Origin: Chryseobacterium sp. 7
GTDB lineage: Bacteria > Bacteroidota > Bacteroidia > Flavobacteriales > Weeksellaceae
Assembly: GCF_003663845.1 (NCBI RefSeq)
Contig: NZ_RCCA01000001.1
Coordinates: 558,001 to 622,000 of the forward strand
DNA: 64,000 nt
Direction of reading: 5' to 3'
The translations under genes were made by a program, and so were the position numbers. The notes beneath the pieces were generated by a model. That model was not told the DNA's origin, searched no databases, and saw nothing but the letters and a program-made list of their open reading frames with translations. Positions 52,381 through 61,063 of the stretch are shown piece after piece (positions within the stretch are counted from its first letter, which is position 1; each line of letters opens with the position of its first letter).

Positions 52381-54293
52381 AACAGGAAATTTTTTATCTG
52401 AATGTCGGTCAGCAAATAACTTATAATGATATTCCTTGTGCTATCATAAGAAATATTGATATTAAGCGTGTAAGTATTGAGGAAATAGAAAGCGGTATAA
52501 TACATACGGTTAATATCGGTGAAATCTCTCCCGCTGATCCTCAACAGGAATCTAACAATAGAGATATGCTTGATTTTACAGATAAAGAATGGAAAAAAGC
52601 ACAGGAAAGATTTCAGGTTATTCGTCCTGTTCTTGAAAATCGAGGAGATTTAAAAATTGTTGAAAGAGCAGCTAAGGAAGCTAAAGTTGATAAGGCAACC
52701 ATTTATAGATGGATCAATCGTTACGAGCAAACAGGAAGTATTGGTTCTATACTTGGAAAAAAGAAAAATGGGGGCCGTGGCAAATCAAGGCTATCCCCCG
52801 AACAGGATGAAATAATACAGAAATGTATCAATGAAATATATTTAACTTCATTCAGAAAGTCTATTAATTATCTCATTAGAGCAATTTCTTATGAGTGTAA
52901 TAAATTAGAAGTTCAAATGCCACATTCTACAACTATAAGAAGGAGAATAAATGAACTTTCAGAAGAAGAAAAAATAAAACAACGTTATGGCAAAAAAGTT
53001 TCTGATAATAAATTCAGACCGATCCGTGGAAATTTTCCACATGCCCACTATCCATTATCAGTTGTACAGATTGACCATACCCCTGTAGACATTATACTTG
53101 TTGACGAAGTATTTCGTCAGCCTTTTAACAAACCTTATTTAACTGTTGCTATAGATGTTTACAGTCGCATGATATTGGGAATCAATATTTCATTTGACCC
53201 ACCCGGAGCAATGGGAACTGGACTCTGCATTTCAAATGCCATTTTAGGAAAGGAAACATATCTTCACAAGCTGGGTGTTGAGGGCTCATGGGGGTGCTGG
53301 GGAGTAATGGAGACAATTCACGTTGATAACGCCAAGGAATTCAGAGGAATTATGCTGAAAAAAGCATGTGAAAATTATGGAATTAATCTTGAATTCCGCC
53401 CTGTTGCAACTCCCCATTATGGAGGACATATCGAAAGATTCCTAGGTTCATTTTCAAAAGCCGTACATGATCTTCCAGGCACAACATTTTCAAACATTAA
53501 GGAACGTTCAACTTATAAATCTGAAAAACACGCTTCATTCACATTGGCTGAGTTTGAGAAATGGATGGTAACTTATATAGTCAATGTATATCATAAAACT
53601 GTACATTCAGGAATTGGAATGACTCCTGAAGAAAAATATATTGATGGAATATTTGGCAATAATGAAACGAAAGGCATGGGACTACCCCCACGTTTCCATG
53701 ATGAAAGAAAGGTCAGGCTGGATTTTATGCCTTATTTAGAGCGAACAATTCAGGCATCAGGAATTGTTATAGACCATATATATTATTACGATGAAGTTCT
53801 AAGAAAATATATTAACGTTCCCAATAAAAGTAAGAACTTAAGAAAATATTCTTTTAGAAGGAATCCCAAGGATATCAGTGTCATTTATTTCTTTGATCCA
53901 GATTTGAATGAATATTTTGAGATCCCTTACAGGGATACCCGCTATCCTCCAATGTCAGTCTGGGAGTACAAAGCTGCAGTAAAAAAATGGAAGGAAGATA
54001 ACACTGGAACTATTAATGAAGCACACATATTTGAAAGCTATAAAAAACTGGAAGAAATTGAATTAAAAGCAATCAAATCGACCAAGAAGCTATCCAAAAA
54101 CTCCAGAAGAATAATAGCAAAAGAATTTATAAGTAAGGAGATCTTTCTGGAGGACATTTCAAAGGTAAATCACGACATAGAATTAGCAGGGACAAACAAA
54201 GATAAAAGCCTACAAACCGACGAAATAATCTTTGAGAATGAGCTCAATTTAAAACCATTTGAAAACCTAGATGATGAAGCATTTGACAACTAA
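52377..54293 (+). CDS. tnsB: DDE transposase TnsB
   Basis: This 638-aa transposase binds the end repeats and joins 3' ends to target DNA. An N-terminal helix-turn-helix region (IVERAAKEAKVDKATIYRWINRYEQTGSI) precedes the retroviral-integrase-type core with Asp233 (VVQIDHTPVD), Asp317 (IHVDNAKEF) and Glu353 (GGHIERFLG), then a Mu-type C-terminal barrel and an acidic tail (IIFENELNLKPFENLDDEAFDN) that probably contacts TnsC. Length is near that of Tn7 TnsB. It overlaps tnsA by 4 bp and tnsC by about 20 bp. Confidence 0.95.
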   Translation: MKQEIFYLNVGQQITYNDIPCAIIRNIDIKRVSIEEIESGIIHTVNIGEISPADPQQESNNRDMLDFTDKEWKKAQERFQVIRPVLENRGDLKIVERAAKEAKVDKATIYRWINRYEQTGSIGSILGKKKNGGRGKSRLSPEQDEIIQKCINEIYLTSFRKSINYLIRAISYECNKLEVQMPHSTTIRRRINELSEEEKIKQRYGKKVSDNKFRPIRGNFPHAHYPLSVVQIDHTPVDIILVDEVFRQPFNKPYLTVAIDVYSRMILGINISFDPPGAMGTGLCISNAILGKETYLHKLGVEGSWGCWGVMETIHVDNAKEFRGIMLKKACENYGINLEFRPVATPHYGGHIERFLGSFSKAVHDLPGTTFSNIKERSTYKSEKHASFTLAEFEKWMVTYIVNVYHKTVHSGIGMTPEEKYIDGIFGNNETKGMGLPPRFHDERKVRLDFMPYLERTIQASGIVIDHIYYYDEVLRKYINVPNKSKNLRKYSFRRNPKDISVIYFFDPDLNEYFEIPYRDTRYPPMSVWEYKAAVKKWKEDNTGTINEAHIFESYKKLEEIELKAIKSTKKLSKNSRRIIAKEFISKEIFLEDISKVNHDIELAGTNKDKSLQTDEIIFENELNLKPFENLDDEAFDN

Positions 54294-55170
54294 AACTAAA
54301 GAACTGGTTCTGAATGGAAGTCTTGAAGAGAAAATCTTTCATTTAAGAAAACAAAAATGGATTCCTTATCCCAATGCTGAGAAAATATTGGCAAAGCTGG
54401 AGGATCTTAAAGATTATCCAACTGTAGATAGAATGCCAAATCTTTTGATTGTTGGTGAAACCAATAATGGAAAAACAGCACTCATTAATAGATTTTATAA
54501 GAAAAACAATCCATATATCCGAGAAGGAGAATATGACTTAGTTATCGCTCCTGTGCTTGTTGCCCAAGCGCCATCAGAGCCTGATAAAAAGAGTTTCTAC
54601 AATAGAATATTGCAAATACTTAATGCTCCAATAATAAAGAGTGAAAGTCCTGACACCAAGCAGAGAAGGATTATTTCATTATTCAAAAAGCTGGAAGTAA
54701 AAATAATTATCATTGATGAAATACATCATGTGCTTGCTGGGAGCCCTCTTAAACAAAGAGTATTCCTGAATGATTTAAAAGAGCTCAGTAATGAATTAAA
54801 AATTCCAATCATATGTGTTGGAATTCGTGATGCATTTAATGTCATTCAGTCTGATAACCAGCTCTCTAATAGGTTTGAAACAGTAACATTGGAAAGATGG
54901 AAAATGAATGAGGCATACTTACAGTTCCTAGTAAACTACGAAGCTCTTCTTCCTCTTGAAAAGCCATCATACCTTGCTGAGAATTCAATAGCTTCAAAAA
55001 TACTGGCAATGTCAGATGGGTTAGTTGGTGAAATTTGTACTATCCTGATAAGATCTGCAGAACTTGCACTGAAAAGTGGTTTAAACAAAATTGATCATAA
55101 AATCTTGGATAATATCGAATATGTTTCCCCTGAAGACAGAAAGAAAGTCCTCAGAAGAGCTAATTTATAA
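54274..55170 (+). CDS. tnsC: AAA+ target regulator TnsC
   Basis: This ATPase of about 298 aa links target selection to the transposase. Walker A is GETNNGKT (62-69 counting from the ATG one codon upstream) and Walker B is VKIIIIDEIHH. It is shorter than Tn7 TnsC (about 555 aa) and close to TniB and CAST-type TnsC. Two adjacent ATG codons are possible starts. Its stop TAA shares a base with the tniQ ATG, implying translational coupling. Confidence 0.9.
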   Translation: MKHLTTKTKELVLNGSLEEKIFHLRKQKWIPYPNAEKILAKLEDLKDYPTVDRMPNLLIVGETNNGKTALINRFYKKNNPYIREGEYDLVIAPVLVAQAPSEPDKKSFYNRILQILNAPIIKSESPDTKQRRIISLFKKLEVKIIIIDEIHHVLAGSPLKQRVFLNDLKELSNELKIPIICVGIRDAFNVIQSDNQLSNRFETVTLERWKMNEAYLQFLVNYEALLPLEKPSYLAENSIASKILAMSDGLVGEICTILIRSAELALKSGLNKIDHKILDNIEYVSPEDRKKVLRRANL

Positions 55171-56137
55171 TGCCATACATCCATACATTAAATAAAAATA
55201 TATGGGCACATTATATTCCACCATATCAGGATGAATTGTTCACAAGCTGGTTTCTTAGACTTTCGCAAGCCCATGAAGTAAAAAGCCATTCGTTTGGAAA
55301 ATATTATTTTAAAGATCAACAATTTTGGAACCGAGATGTAGATAACATGCCTACAGATTACTTAAAAAAAGTAATATTTGATAATTCACCTTTGGAGTAT
55401 ACTGCCATTAACAATCTATTTTTAAGTAATTATCAAAGTATGTTATTTGAAAATCACAATCCAAACGGTTTTACCTCTGGAATACTTCCATTAGGCATTG
55501 CCCATAGAAAGCGTAAGAATAATGGACTTTTATATTGTCCAATATGCTTAAAAAAAAAGCTTATTATAAAAAACAATGGAGGTTATTAATTTCTTATGTA
55601 TGCTGTGATTGTGAAGTTCTTTTACGAGATTGCTGCACCAAATGTTATAATCCTATAACTTTTCACCGATTAGAACAGGGTAATAAAAAAACAATCAAGA
55701 TTCAATCACTAAATTTATGTTCATTTTGTGATTATGATTTAACTCAAGATTTTGATAAGGCAAACAAAAATCAAGTTTCAAATCAAATAAAAATTTATGA
55801 AATTCTAAACCAGGGATATTCAGTAAATATACATTATAGTTTTTCTTACTTCTATCTTCTTCAGGTTATCATGACCCTTTTATCACGAAAACATAAGATT
55901 TGGGGAAGATTACGAGAAGCTTGTGAGGCTGAGTTTGGAATCCTGCCAGAAATAAATAAAAATTTTACAACCTGGTCTATTGAAGATCGTATTCCTATTT
56001 TCGAAATAGCATGTAAAATCATTAAAGATTATTCTTTTTTAAGATACCTGATTATCACTTATAACCTTAGACTAAGTGAATTTAAAAAGGATCATATACT
56101 TCCATATTCATTTGAAGCAATATTCAAAAATATTTAA
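55170..56137 (+). CDS. tniQ: TniQ/TnsD-family target adaptor, split by a -1 frameshift
   Basis: The first frame (55170-55589) has the TniQ N-terminus (DELFTSWFLRLSQAHEVKSHSFGKYYF) and reaches the zinc knuckle CPIC. A -1 shift at 55553-55559 continues without loss into the second frame: YYKKQWRL, then CCDC, CTKC and CSFC, ending at 56137. The joined protein is about 322 aa, nearer to short TniQ than to TnsD (508 aa), so little room remains for a long site-recognition domain. The shift may be programmed, a real mutation in a nine-A run, or a sequence error. No codons are missing around the junction. Confidence 0.85.
55553..55559 (+). other. Candidate -1 ribosomal frameshift site in tniQ
   Basis: The zero frame reads A AAA AAG C, the canonical slippery heptamer used by dnaX and many IS elements, at the end of nine A. 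A slip of one base back at AAA-AAG gives exactly the frame that completes TniQ. The zero-frame stop follows 10 codons later. An internal ATG in the second frame lies at 55544. I see no strong downstream stem-loop. Confidence 0.5.
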
Positions 56138-56320
56138 TTATGATAAACCCGATTTTATATAGGCAAATATTTTGATATTGTAGAACTGAATATACATTTA
56201 AAAACACCTGAAAGCCACAAATATAATATTCGCAATATTCATTATGAATATTATGAATATTACATAAAAACAACTCAACAAACCTAACATACCAAATATT
56301 TACACGGTTAATGTAAGAAA

Positions 56321-56351
56321 TTTGTAATTTGAGAGAAAATATTTATATTTG
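56321..56351 (+). promoter_or_regulatory. Internal promoter for the HTH-tnsE pair
   Basis: TTTG (56321-56324), a 19-nt spacer and TATATTTG (56344-56351). It gives the downstream pair a transcript separate from tnsABC-tniQ. Confidence 0.7.
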
Positions 56352-56519
56352 TGTTTATGACTTAAAAAAAGAGAATCTATTAGAAAGGAGAAATAAAAAA
56401 TCCGTTAGTACCTACGAAATACAATAACGGACTTATATGTTATAAAAAATATGGTAAAGGAAATTCTTTTATCCGACCCCTTATTTTCTATAGCAAATAT
56501 AAAAATTTATTAATTAATA
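56352..56519 (+). other. 168-nt untranslated leader with hairpin
   Basis: It contains an unusual AGGAGA near 56385, not followed by a start codon, and a hairpin with arms TCCGTTA (56401-56407) and TAACGGA (56425-56431). The next ATG is at 56520. No CRISPR-like repeat is present here or elsewhere in the element part seen. Confidence 0.45.
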
Positions 56520-56999
56520 ATGAAATATATTATGCTGAAATTACAAGAAATTTTACAAAAAAAATGCAGCTTGTTTAAGTTGAAAAATCCATTCGGATGT
56601 ACATTAAAAAAACAAATAAACAAAAACAGTTTACACTCTAATTATCAAACCACTACAAAACCTAATCCCGTACTAACATTTACTCAAATTTCAACAGAAA
56701 AACACATATTAGATTTACTAGAATTTAAGAATAAATTCCTATCTGAAAATGAGATTTTATGTTACCTATCAAACACTATATATGAAGATAAATTCTGTCA
56801 AAAAAAGCTAAATTTCTGTCTGGAAAAACTTGAAAAAGAAAAAAGGATTTATGAATATCGAATCCCGAAAACGAATAAATCACTTTGGGGTCAGGCGTAT
56901 TGGCTAGACCATAATATGATTCCCCAAAATGCATATATTAATCATCCAAAATACAGAGATGTCATTCAGGAATATAAACGTCAATGTAGTTTAGCTTAA
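56520..56999 (+). CDS. Small putative winged-helix protein between tniQ and tnsE
   Basis: I recognise no family for this 159-aa protein. The first 60 residues are basic (KLKNPFGCTLKKQINKN). The second half reads as a winged helix: HILDLLEFKNKFLSENEILCYLSN, a recognition-helix candidate KKLNFCLEKLEKEKRIYEYR, and a wing ending in KSLWGQAYWLD. It shares an internal promoter and leader with the tnsE-like gene 23 bp downstream. The position suggests an accessory target-site or end-binding factor for the transposon; this is inference. Confidence 0.55.
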   Translation: MKYIMLKLQEILQKKCSLFKLKNPFGCTLKKQINKNSLHSNYQTTTKPNPVLTFTQISTEKHILDLLEFKNKFLSENEILCYLSNTIYEDKFCQKKLNFCLEKLEKEKRIYEYRIPKTNKSLWGQAYWLDHNMIPQNAYINHPKYRDVIQEYKRQCSLA

Positions 57000-57022
57000 C
57001 CAAACAAAATATATTAATAGTT

Positions 57023-58681
57023 ATGGATTTCGACTTCAGTCTTCCTCCCATTAACAAGGGGTTCTACAAAATCACCAACTTTCCTTATTGGTTTAAAAAT
57101 ACCAATGATGAAATATACACAAAAATAGAATTTGCCCATATTATCTATGAGCAAGAGAATAATTTTATGGTTGAAAAAATACAATCCTACCATGATGATA
57201 AGTTTAATATTGAGGCATTAATGGATTTAAAAATTGGTGATAAATTCGACATCAAACTTAATGGAAATTCAAAAAGAATAAAGCAGAAAAAAAAATATCA
57301 ACTAGGATTATGGCTGGATAGTTATGAGAAGACGCGTTTTCAAATAGTAGAAGACGATCAAAACCCAATTTTCTCAGAACGATCCGTAGGTACAAGGTAT
57401 TATCAAATTGAAAAACAATATAAAGATTCCTCTCCTGTAACAATAATTATTCCTTCAGTTGTCATCGCCCAAGCCTTTTATCTGGTAAATTCTCTGATCA
57501 TTCAAAATTTATTTAGGGCAGATCTTGATGAGTTAACAGAAATTGTTAATTGGGAAACAAAAAAAGAAAATGATCTTGTTATTGGGGAAATATCACTAAA
57601 AAAACATGGAACTGAGAATATAAAATCAATGGCTAAATCATTGGCATTCTTTTTATTTTCAAAAGATAACTACCTGTGGAACAACCTGCTTAAAATGCAG
57701 AGCAATTTATATCATAAAGTATTAAATAATTCTCAAAAGAACAATTATAATTTTTTAATTCCTATAAAAGAAAAGCTACATCTGACTATAAACGGCAACT
57801 ATATTAATACTCCGGAAAAGACTTTCTTCCTTGCCAATGAAATTGTAAAAGTGAAGTCGGAGAATAATTTTGACGACCTTTATGAAACTGACTATATAAG
57901 GTTCATTGATTATTATAACTCATCTAATACCCTATCCGAAAATTTAAAAGATTCTACAGGTAAAAGATCAAAAAAAAGCAATAAGAATAAAAAAACAACT
58001 ATTACAAAAGATTGTGTTAATTCTGAATTAGCAGAAAACTTTATTGAATCAGGAATTGATGTTCTAAGCGATATCGTAAAACTTTCCATTGACAGTAAGG
58101 CTAGCAAATCTAAATCCGGAGGAAAGCCCATCATTATAAATAGTACTCCTTATGGAACATTCGATGATAAACAACCAAATCCAGGTTCAAAGTCAGGCGG
58201 AATTAGCGGTGGAAAAAAAACATCTAATACACGGAAGAAAAGTGAGATTTTCCACATCATTTATTCTATAGTGGAAAAATTAAAGGTTCATTTCACCATT
58301 AGTGAGCATATTATGGATAATAAAGAAATTGTAGTCTTTAAAGTATTTTTTAATGGAAAATATGCTTTTTTGATAGATGATGATTTTCACCAACGTCTAC
58401 AGTTAGTATATCAAGCTGGATTAAAAGATGTTTCTGCAACAGACATTGATAATCTAATAAATTTGGTTAAAAACAATGATTACAACTGGAAGAAAGTAAA
58501 AATGAATAAAGAGTCTAATGGATTTATAATTTCTAAACCCACAAATTACAATCGAGGAGGAACACGCATTGTTAGAACAATAATAAATAAGGATGGAAAT
58601 AAGGAAGAACAAAAGATATCTGATTTGTGTTATCTTAATATTTTAAGCAAACTGAAAGGTCTGTTTGAGATTTTTCACTAG
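57023..58681 (+). CDS. TnsE-like target-selection protein
   Basis: This 552-aa protein sits where Tn7 has tnsE (538 aa). From memory of Tn7 TnsE, several blocks correspond in order: IPSVVIAQAFYLVNSLI (143-159), then MAKSLAFFLFSKDN (203-216), a strand KLHLTINGNY with FFLANEIVKV (251-277), a polar low-complexity linker (about 305-405), and a C-terminal domain (406-520) with IFHIIYSIVEKLKVHF and, near 508-517, NYNRGGTRIV. TnsE in Tn7 directs insertion to lagging-strand replication through DNA ends and the sliding clamp. The identity is remote and needs profile comparison. Otherwise it is an unknown conserved Tn protein. Confidence 0.6.
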   Translation: MDFDFSLPPINKGFYKITNFPYWFKNTNDEIYTKIEFAHIIYEQENNFMVEKIQSYHDDKFNIEALMDLKIGDKFDIKLNGNSKRIKQKKKYQLGLWLDSYEKTRFQIVEDDQNPIFSERSVGTRYYQIEKQYKDSSPVTIIIPSVVIAQAFYLVNSLIIQNLFRADLDELTEIVNWETKKENDLVIGEISLKKHGTENIKSMAKSLAFFLFSKDNYLWNNLLKMQSNLYHKVLNNSQKNNYNFLIPIKEKLHLTINGNYINTPEKTFFLANEIVKVKSENNFDDLYETDYIRFIDYYNSSNTLSENLKDSTGKRSKKSNKNKKTTITKDCVNSELAENFIESGIDVLSDIVKLSIDSKASKSKSGGKPIIINSTPYGTFDDKQPNPGSKSGGISGGKKTSNTRKKSEIFHIIYSIVEKLKVHFTISEHIMDNKEIVVFKVFFNGKYAFLIDDDFHQRLQLVYQAGLKDVSATDIDNLINLVKNNDYNWKKVKMNKESNGFIISKPTNYNRGGTRIVRTIINKDGNKEEQKISDLCYLNILSKLKGLFEIFH

Positions 58682-58700
58682 AGACTCTCCAATATTTTTA

Positions 58701-58940
58701 CTATACAGAAATCCCTACAATATTGCCTATTCTCTTATTCCTAACAACAAACTTGGCAGGTAGTAATCCGTTTGTATTAATTTTCTCTTTTCTTAATTCA
58801 AAATTTACTTTCATTTCCAGTAAAACTAAATTACTTTTAAATTCATTATTTTGAAATTGAAAATTTGAATTTACCTGGTAAATTAAAATCTGTGAAAATA
58901 TAGAGCTATATGATTCAGGTATATAATCATAGTTAAAAAT
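58701..58940 (-). pseudogene. Possible gene remnant in the gap after tnsE
   Basis: A minus-strand frame of about 75 codons with protein-like composition (DYIPESYSSIFSQ ... NGLLPAKFVVRNKRIGNIVGIS) ends at TAG (58703-58701) but has a stop upstream and no usable start near its beginning. It may be a decayed cargo gene. The remainder of 58682-59103 shows nothing else. Confidence 0.25.
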
Positions 58941-59103
58941 TGTTATTTAAAGAAAATGTACTTATTTTTGCAACGAAAGAATAGGATAAATAAAATCTGA
59001 ACAGCTTAACAGCAGGATTTCTACAATCTGAACAATTTTTTCATTTTAAGCATACTCTTCAATAATATTTGTTAATAATAAATAAAGCAAATTAACATTC
59101 ATG

Positions 59104-59463
59104 TTACCTTTTACAATTATAACGTTCAAGGCTAAAATCTACTTTTGCAAATTCAGATAAAAAGAAGCAAGGTATCTGAAATATTACTTTATCATCCATA
59201 ATATTTAAAAAATTAAGTACACTAAGAAGAACTTTCTCATCATCTTTACCGTTTTTAAGTGGTATCCATATTATATTTAATGAGGCTAAAGAGCCAAATG
59301 AGTTCATTACGGTCTGTTCGTCAGGATAAAATATAAGTTCATTTAACATTATTGTAATAGGAATAAGTATAGCTTGACAACACTCTTCATAATTTATTTC
59401 CCTTGTCTTTCTATCAATAAGGGTTAAAATGTCCTGCATCATCAATTCCTGAGCATTACTCAT
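59104..59463 (-). CDS. Cargo protein of unknown function
   Basis: This 119-aa soluble protein is mostly helical (MSNAQELMMQDILTLIDRK, CCQAILIPITIMLNELIF) with a strand region and a hydrophobic C-terminal part (VIFQIPCFFLSEFAKVDF). I recognise no family. It follows the XRE gene by 32 bp on the same strand, so it may be its partner in a two-gene regulatory or toxin-antitoxin unit. Confidence 0.5.
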   Translation of the reverse strand: MSNAQELMMQDILTLIDRKTREINYEECCQAILIPITIMLNELIFYPDEQTVMNSFGSLASLNIIWIPLKNGKDDEKVLLSVLNFLNIMDDKVIFQIPCFFLSEFAKVDFSLERYNCKR

Positions 59464-59495
59464 TTTACAAGTTTTTATAGGTACAATTTTATAAA

Positions 59496-59747
59496 TTATA
59501 TTTCATTTTCTTCAAATCCTTCAGAAAAAAATTCATCCATAGTCATTCCAAAGGCATGGATAACTTTTGCTAGAGTGCTGAAACGAAGATCTTCCCCTTT
59601 CTCATATCTTCCATACTGAGCCCTGGATATATTATGCTCATAAGCAAAATATTCATAACTCGAATATCCTTTGGCGATCCTAATTTGTTTTATTCTCTTT
59701 CCGAGTTTCTGTAGGACTTCATCCTTTAAAAATTCTTTTTCCTCCAT
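59496..59747 (-). CDS. XRE-family DNA-binding protein
   Basis: This 83-aa protein is essentially one helix-turn-helix domain: LGKRIKQIRIAKGYSSYEYFAYEHNISRAQYGRYEKGEDLRFSTLAKVIHAFGMTMDEFF. The recognition helix is around ISRAQYGRYEKG. It probably represses its own two-gene unit and possibly the divergent SHOCT gene. Similar single-domain XRE proteins are common in Bacteroidetes mobile elements. Confidence 0.85.
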   Translation of the reverse strand: MEEKEFLKDEVLQKLGKRIKQIRIAKGYSSYEYFAYEHNISRAQYGRYEKGEDLRFSTLAKVIHAFGMTMDEFFSEGFEENEI

Positions 59748-59845
59748 GTAATCTCAATTAGAGAATACAAAGCTTGGAAATAAGCCTCGTTTATGTTACC
59801 ACTAAAAAGGTGTATCTAATTAGTAGCTTTTTTATTAAAATGTTT

Positions 59846-59853
59846 TATATTTG
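59846..59853 (+). promoter_or_regulatory. -7 box for the superinfection-immunity-like gene
   Basis: TATATTTG in the divergent region, 54 bp before the start. No clear -33 element is seen. Confidence 0.35.
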
Positions 59854-59906
59854 GCCTCCTTCTCTTAACAAGAGATCTAAATAAGAGCATAAAATCAATA
59901 ACAAAT

Positions 59907-60266
59907 ATGTTAGCAATACTAACTTCCACGAGCCAAAATATTGGAGAGTTTCCATTTGTCAAAATAATTCTCTTTATCTATTTTATTCCCACTATAATTG
60001 CATTGTTTAGGGTATATATATTAAGATTTAAATTTTTCAGTGTTTTACTGATTAATTTATTTTTTGGTTGGACCGTATATGGTTGGTGGTTGGCATTTGC
60101 AAAAGCATTTTCAAGTAAAAATGTTATTTATATAAAGAATAAACCTAAAAAAACTGTAGTTTTAGATAAATATGATCAACTCAATAAATTAAATGACCTA
60201 CGTGCTTCAGGAGCTATTAATGAAGAGGAGTTCGAAATTGAAAAACAAAAAATATTAAATCATTAA
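59907..60266 (+). CDS. Superinfection-immunity-like membrane protein with SHOCT tail
   Basis: This 119-aa protein has two membrane helices (about 15-36 and 43-65, with NLFFGWTVYGWWLAFAKAF) matching the phage superinfection-immunity family (T4 Imm-like, PF14373). It ends in a SHOCT module (DKYDQLNKLNDLRASGAINEEEFEIEKQKIL). Imm-like proteins can block DNA entry of infecting phage, but many chromosomal relatives have unknown roles. As transposon cargo next to XRE regulators, a defence function is plausible. Confidence 0.7.
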   Translation: MLAILTSTSQNIGEFPFVKIILFIYFIPTIIALFRVYILRFKFFSVLLINLFFGWTVYGWWLAFAKAFSSKNVIYIKNKPKKTVVLDKYDQLNKLNDLRASGAINEEEFEIEKQKILNH

Positions 60267-60289
60267 TACAAATAAATTATCTGGAAGTA

Positions 60290-60445
60290 ATGAAGGTTAT
60301 TCTAACAGTTAAAGAAGAGGATTTAGATTTTATTTTAAAACAGTTTCTTAGGGTTGAAGTTAAAGCCATAAAAATTAAAAAAAAGAATAAACAACGGACA
60401 TTGAAGTCAACCTTTCCAAATACGTACAATGAGCCAGATACATAA
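60290..60445 (+). CDS. 51-aa basic protein, putative
   Basis: A frame from ATG 60290 to TAA encodes 51 residues beginning MKVILTVKEEDLDFILKQFL and continuing with a Lys-rich run (KAIKIKKKNKQR). It starts 23 bp after the SHOCT gene stop on the same strand with GGAAG near the start. The composition is protein-like but I recognise no family. It may be a cotranscribed small partner or chance. Confidence 0.4.
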   Translation: MKVILTVKEEDLDFILKQFLRVEVKAIKIKKKNKQRTLKSTFPNTYNEPDT

Positions 60446-60575
60446 GTTCAATATTTCCTTACTAAACTTATATTCTTCAAAAATAGTCTTTAGTTAAAAA
60501 AATAAAGAACATTTCTAGGTTACTCACTTTTCAAAATTGGCTTTACATATTTAGCTTATAAAATAAATTTTTATA

Positions 60576-60590
60576 CGTCAATATTTGACG
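60576..60590. promoter_or_regulatory. Dyad, candidate XRE operator
   Basis: CGTCAA TAT TTGACG is a perfect 6-bp dyad with a 3-bp centre, 132 bp before the XRE-ImmA-PIN operon. Such dyads are typical XRE operators. Which of the two XRE proteins would bind is not known. Confidence 0.35.
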
Positions 60591-60695
60591 CACCTAATAA
60601 ATACTTTTATATAAATTATTGATTTAAGAACAATTATATTAAAAACAATAGATAAAATAAATGTTACTAAATCACATAATTTGATTAAAATACAT

Positions 60696-60703
60696 TAAAT
60701 TTG
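60696..60703 (+). promoter_or_regulatory. -7 box of the XRE-ImmA/IrrE-PIN operon
   Basis: TAAATTTG lies 18 bp before the XRE start. The nearest TTTG is only 12 nt upstream, so the -33 element is unclear. Confidence 0.5.
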
Positions 60704-60721
60704 TAACATAAAATAATAAAT

Positions 60722-61063
60722 ATGGACAATACAGTAGGCAAAAACATAAAGGCTTTGCGTACAAAAATGCAGTATACACAGCAAAATGTCGCACATTATC
60801 TAAACATAAGCCGAGTAGAACTTAATTACTATGAAAATGGTAAAAGGCCAATTCCAAGTCATCTAATAACAAAATTAGCTGAGTTATATTCTGTAGACGA
60901 ATATGACTTATATAATGATGACGAAGCTGCTTTAAAAACTAATCTTGCTTTTGCTTTCCGTATGGAAGAATTAAATGCCGAAGATTTAGCTTCAATTGCA
61001 TCATTCAAAAAAATAGCTACGAACTATTTTAAAATGCAAAATGTATTAGCTAGTAATGAATAA
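60722..61063 (+). CDS. XRE-family regulator of a three-gene operon
   Basis: This 113-aa protein has an N-terminal helix-turn-helix (IKALRTKMQYTQQNVAHYLNISRVELNYYENGKRPIPSHLITKLAELYSVDEYDLY) and a helical C-terminal tail (LAFAFRMEELNAEDLASIASFKKIATNYFKMQN). Proteins of this plan are classic partners and substrates of ImmA/IrrE peptidases. Its end overlaps the peptidase gene by 8 bp, so the products are translationally coupled. It probably represses the operon until cleaved. Confidence 0.9.
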   Translation: MDNTVGKNIKALRTKMQYTQQNVAHYLNISRVELNYYENGKRPIPSHLITKLAELYSVDEYDLYNDDEAALKTNLAFAFRMEELNAEDLASIASFKKIATNYFKMQNVLASNE

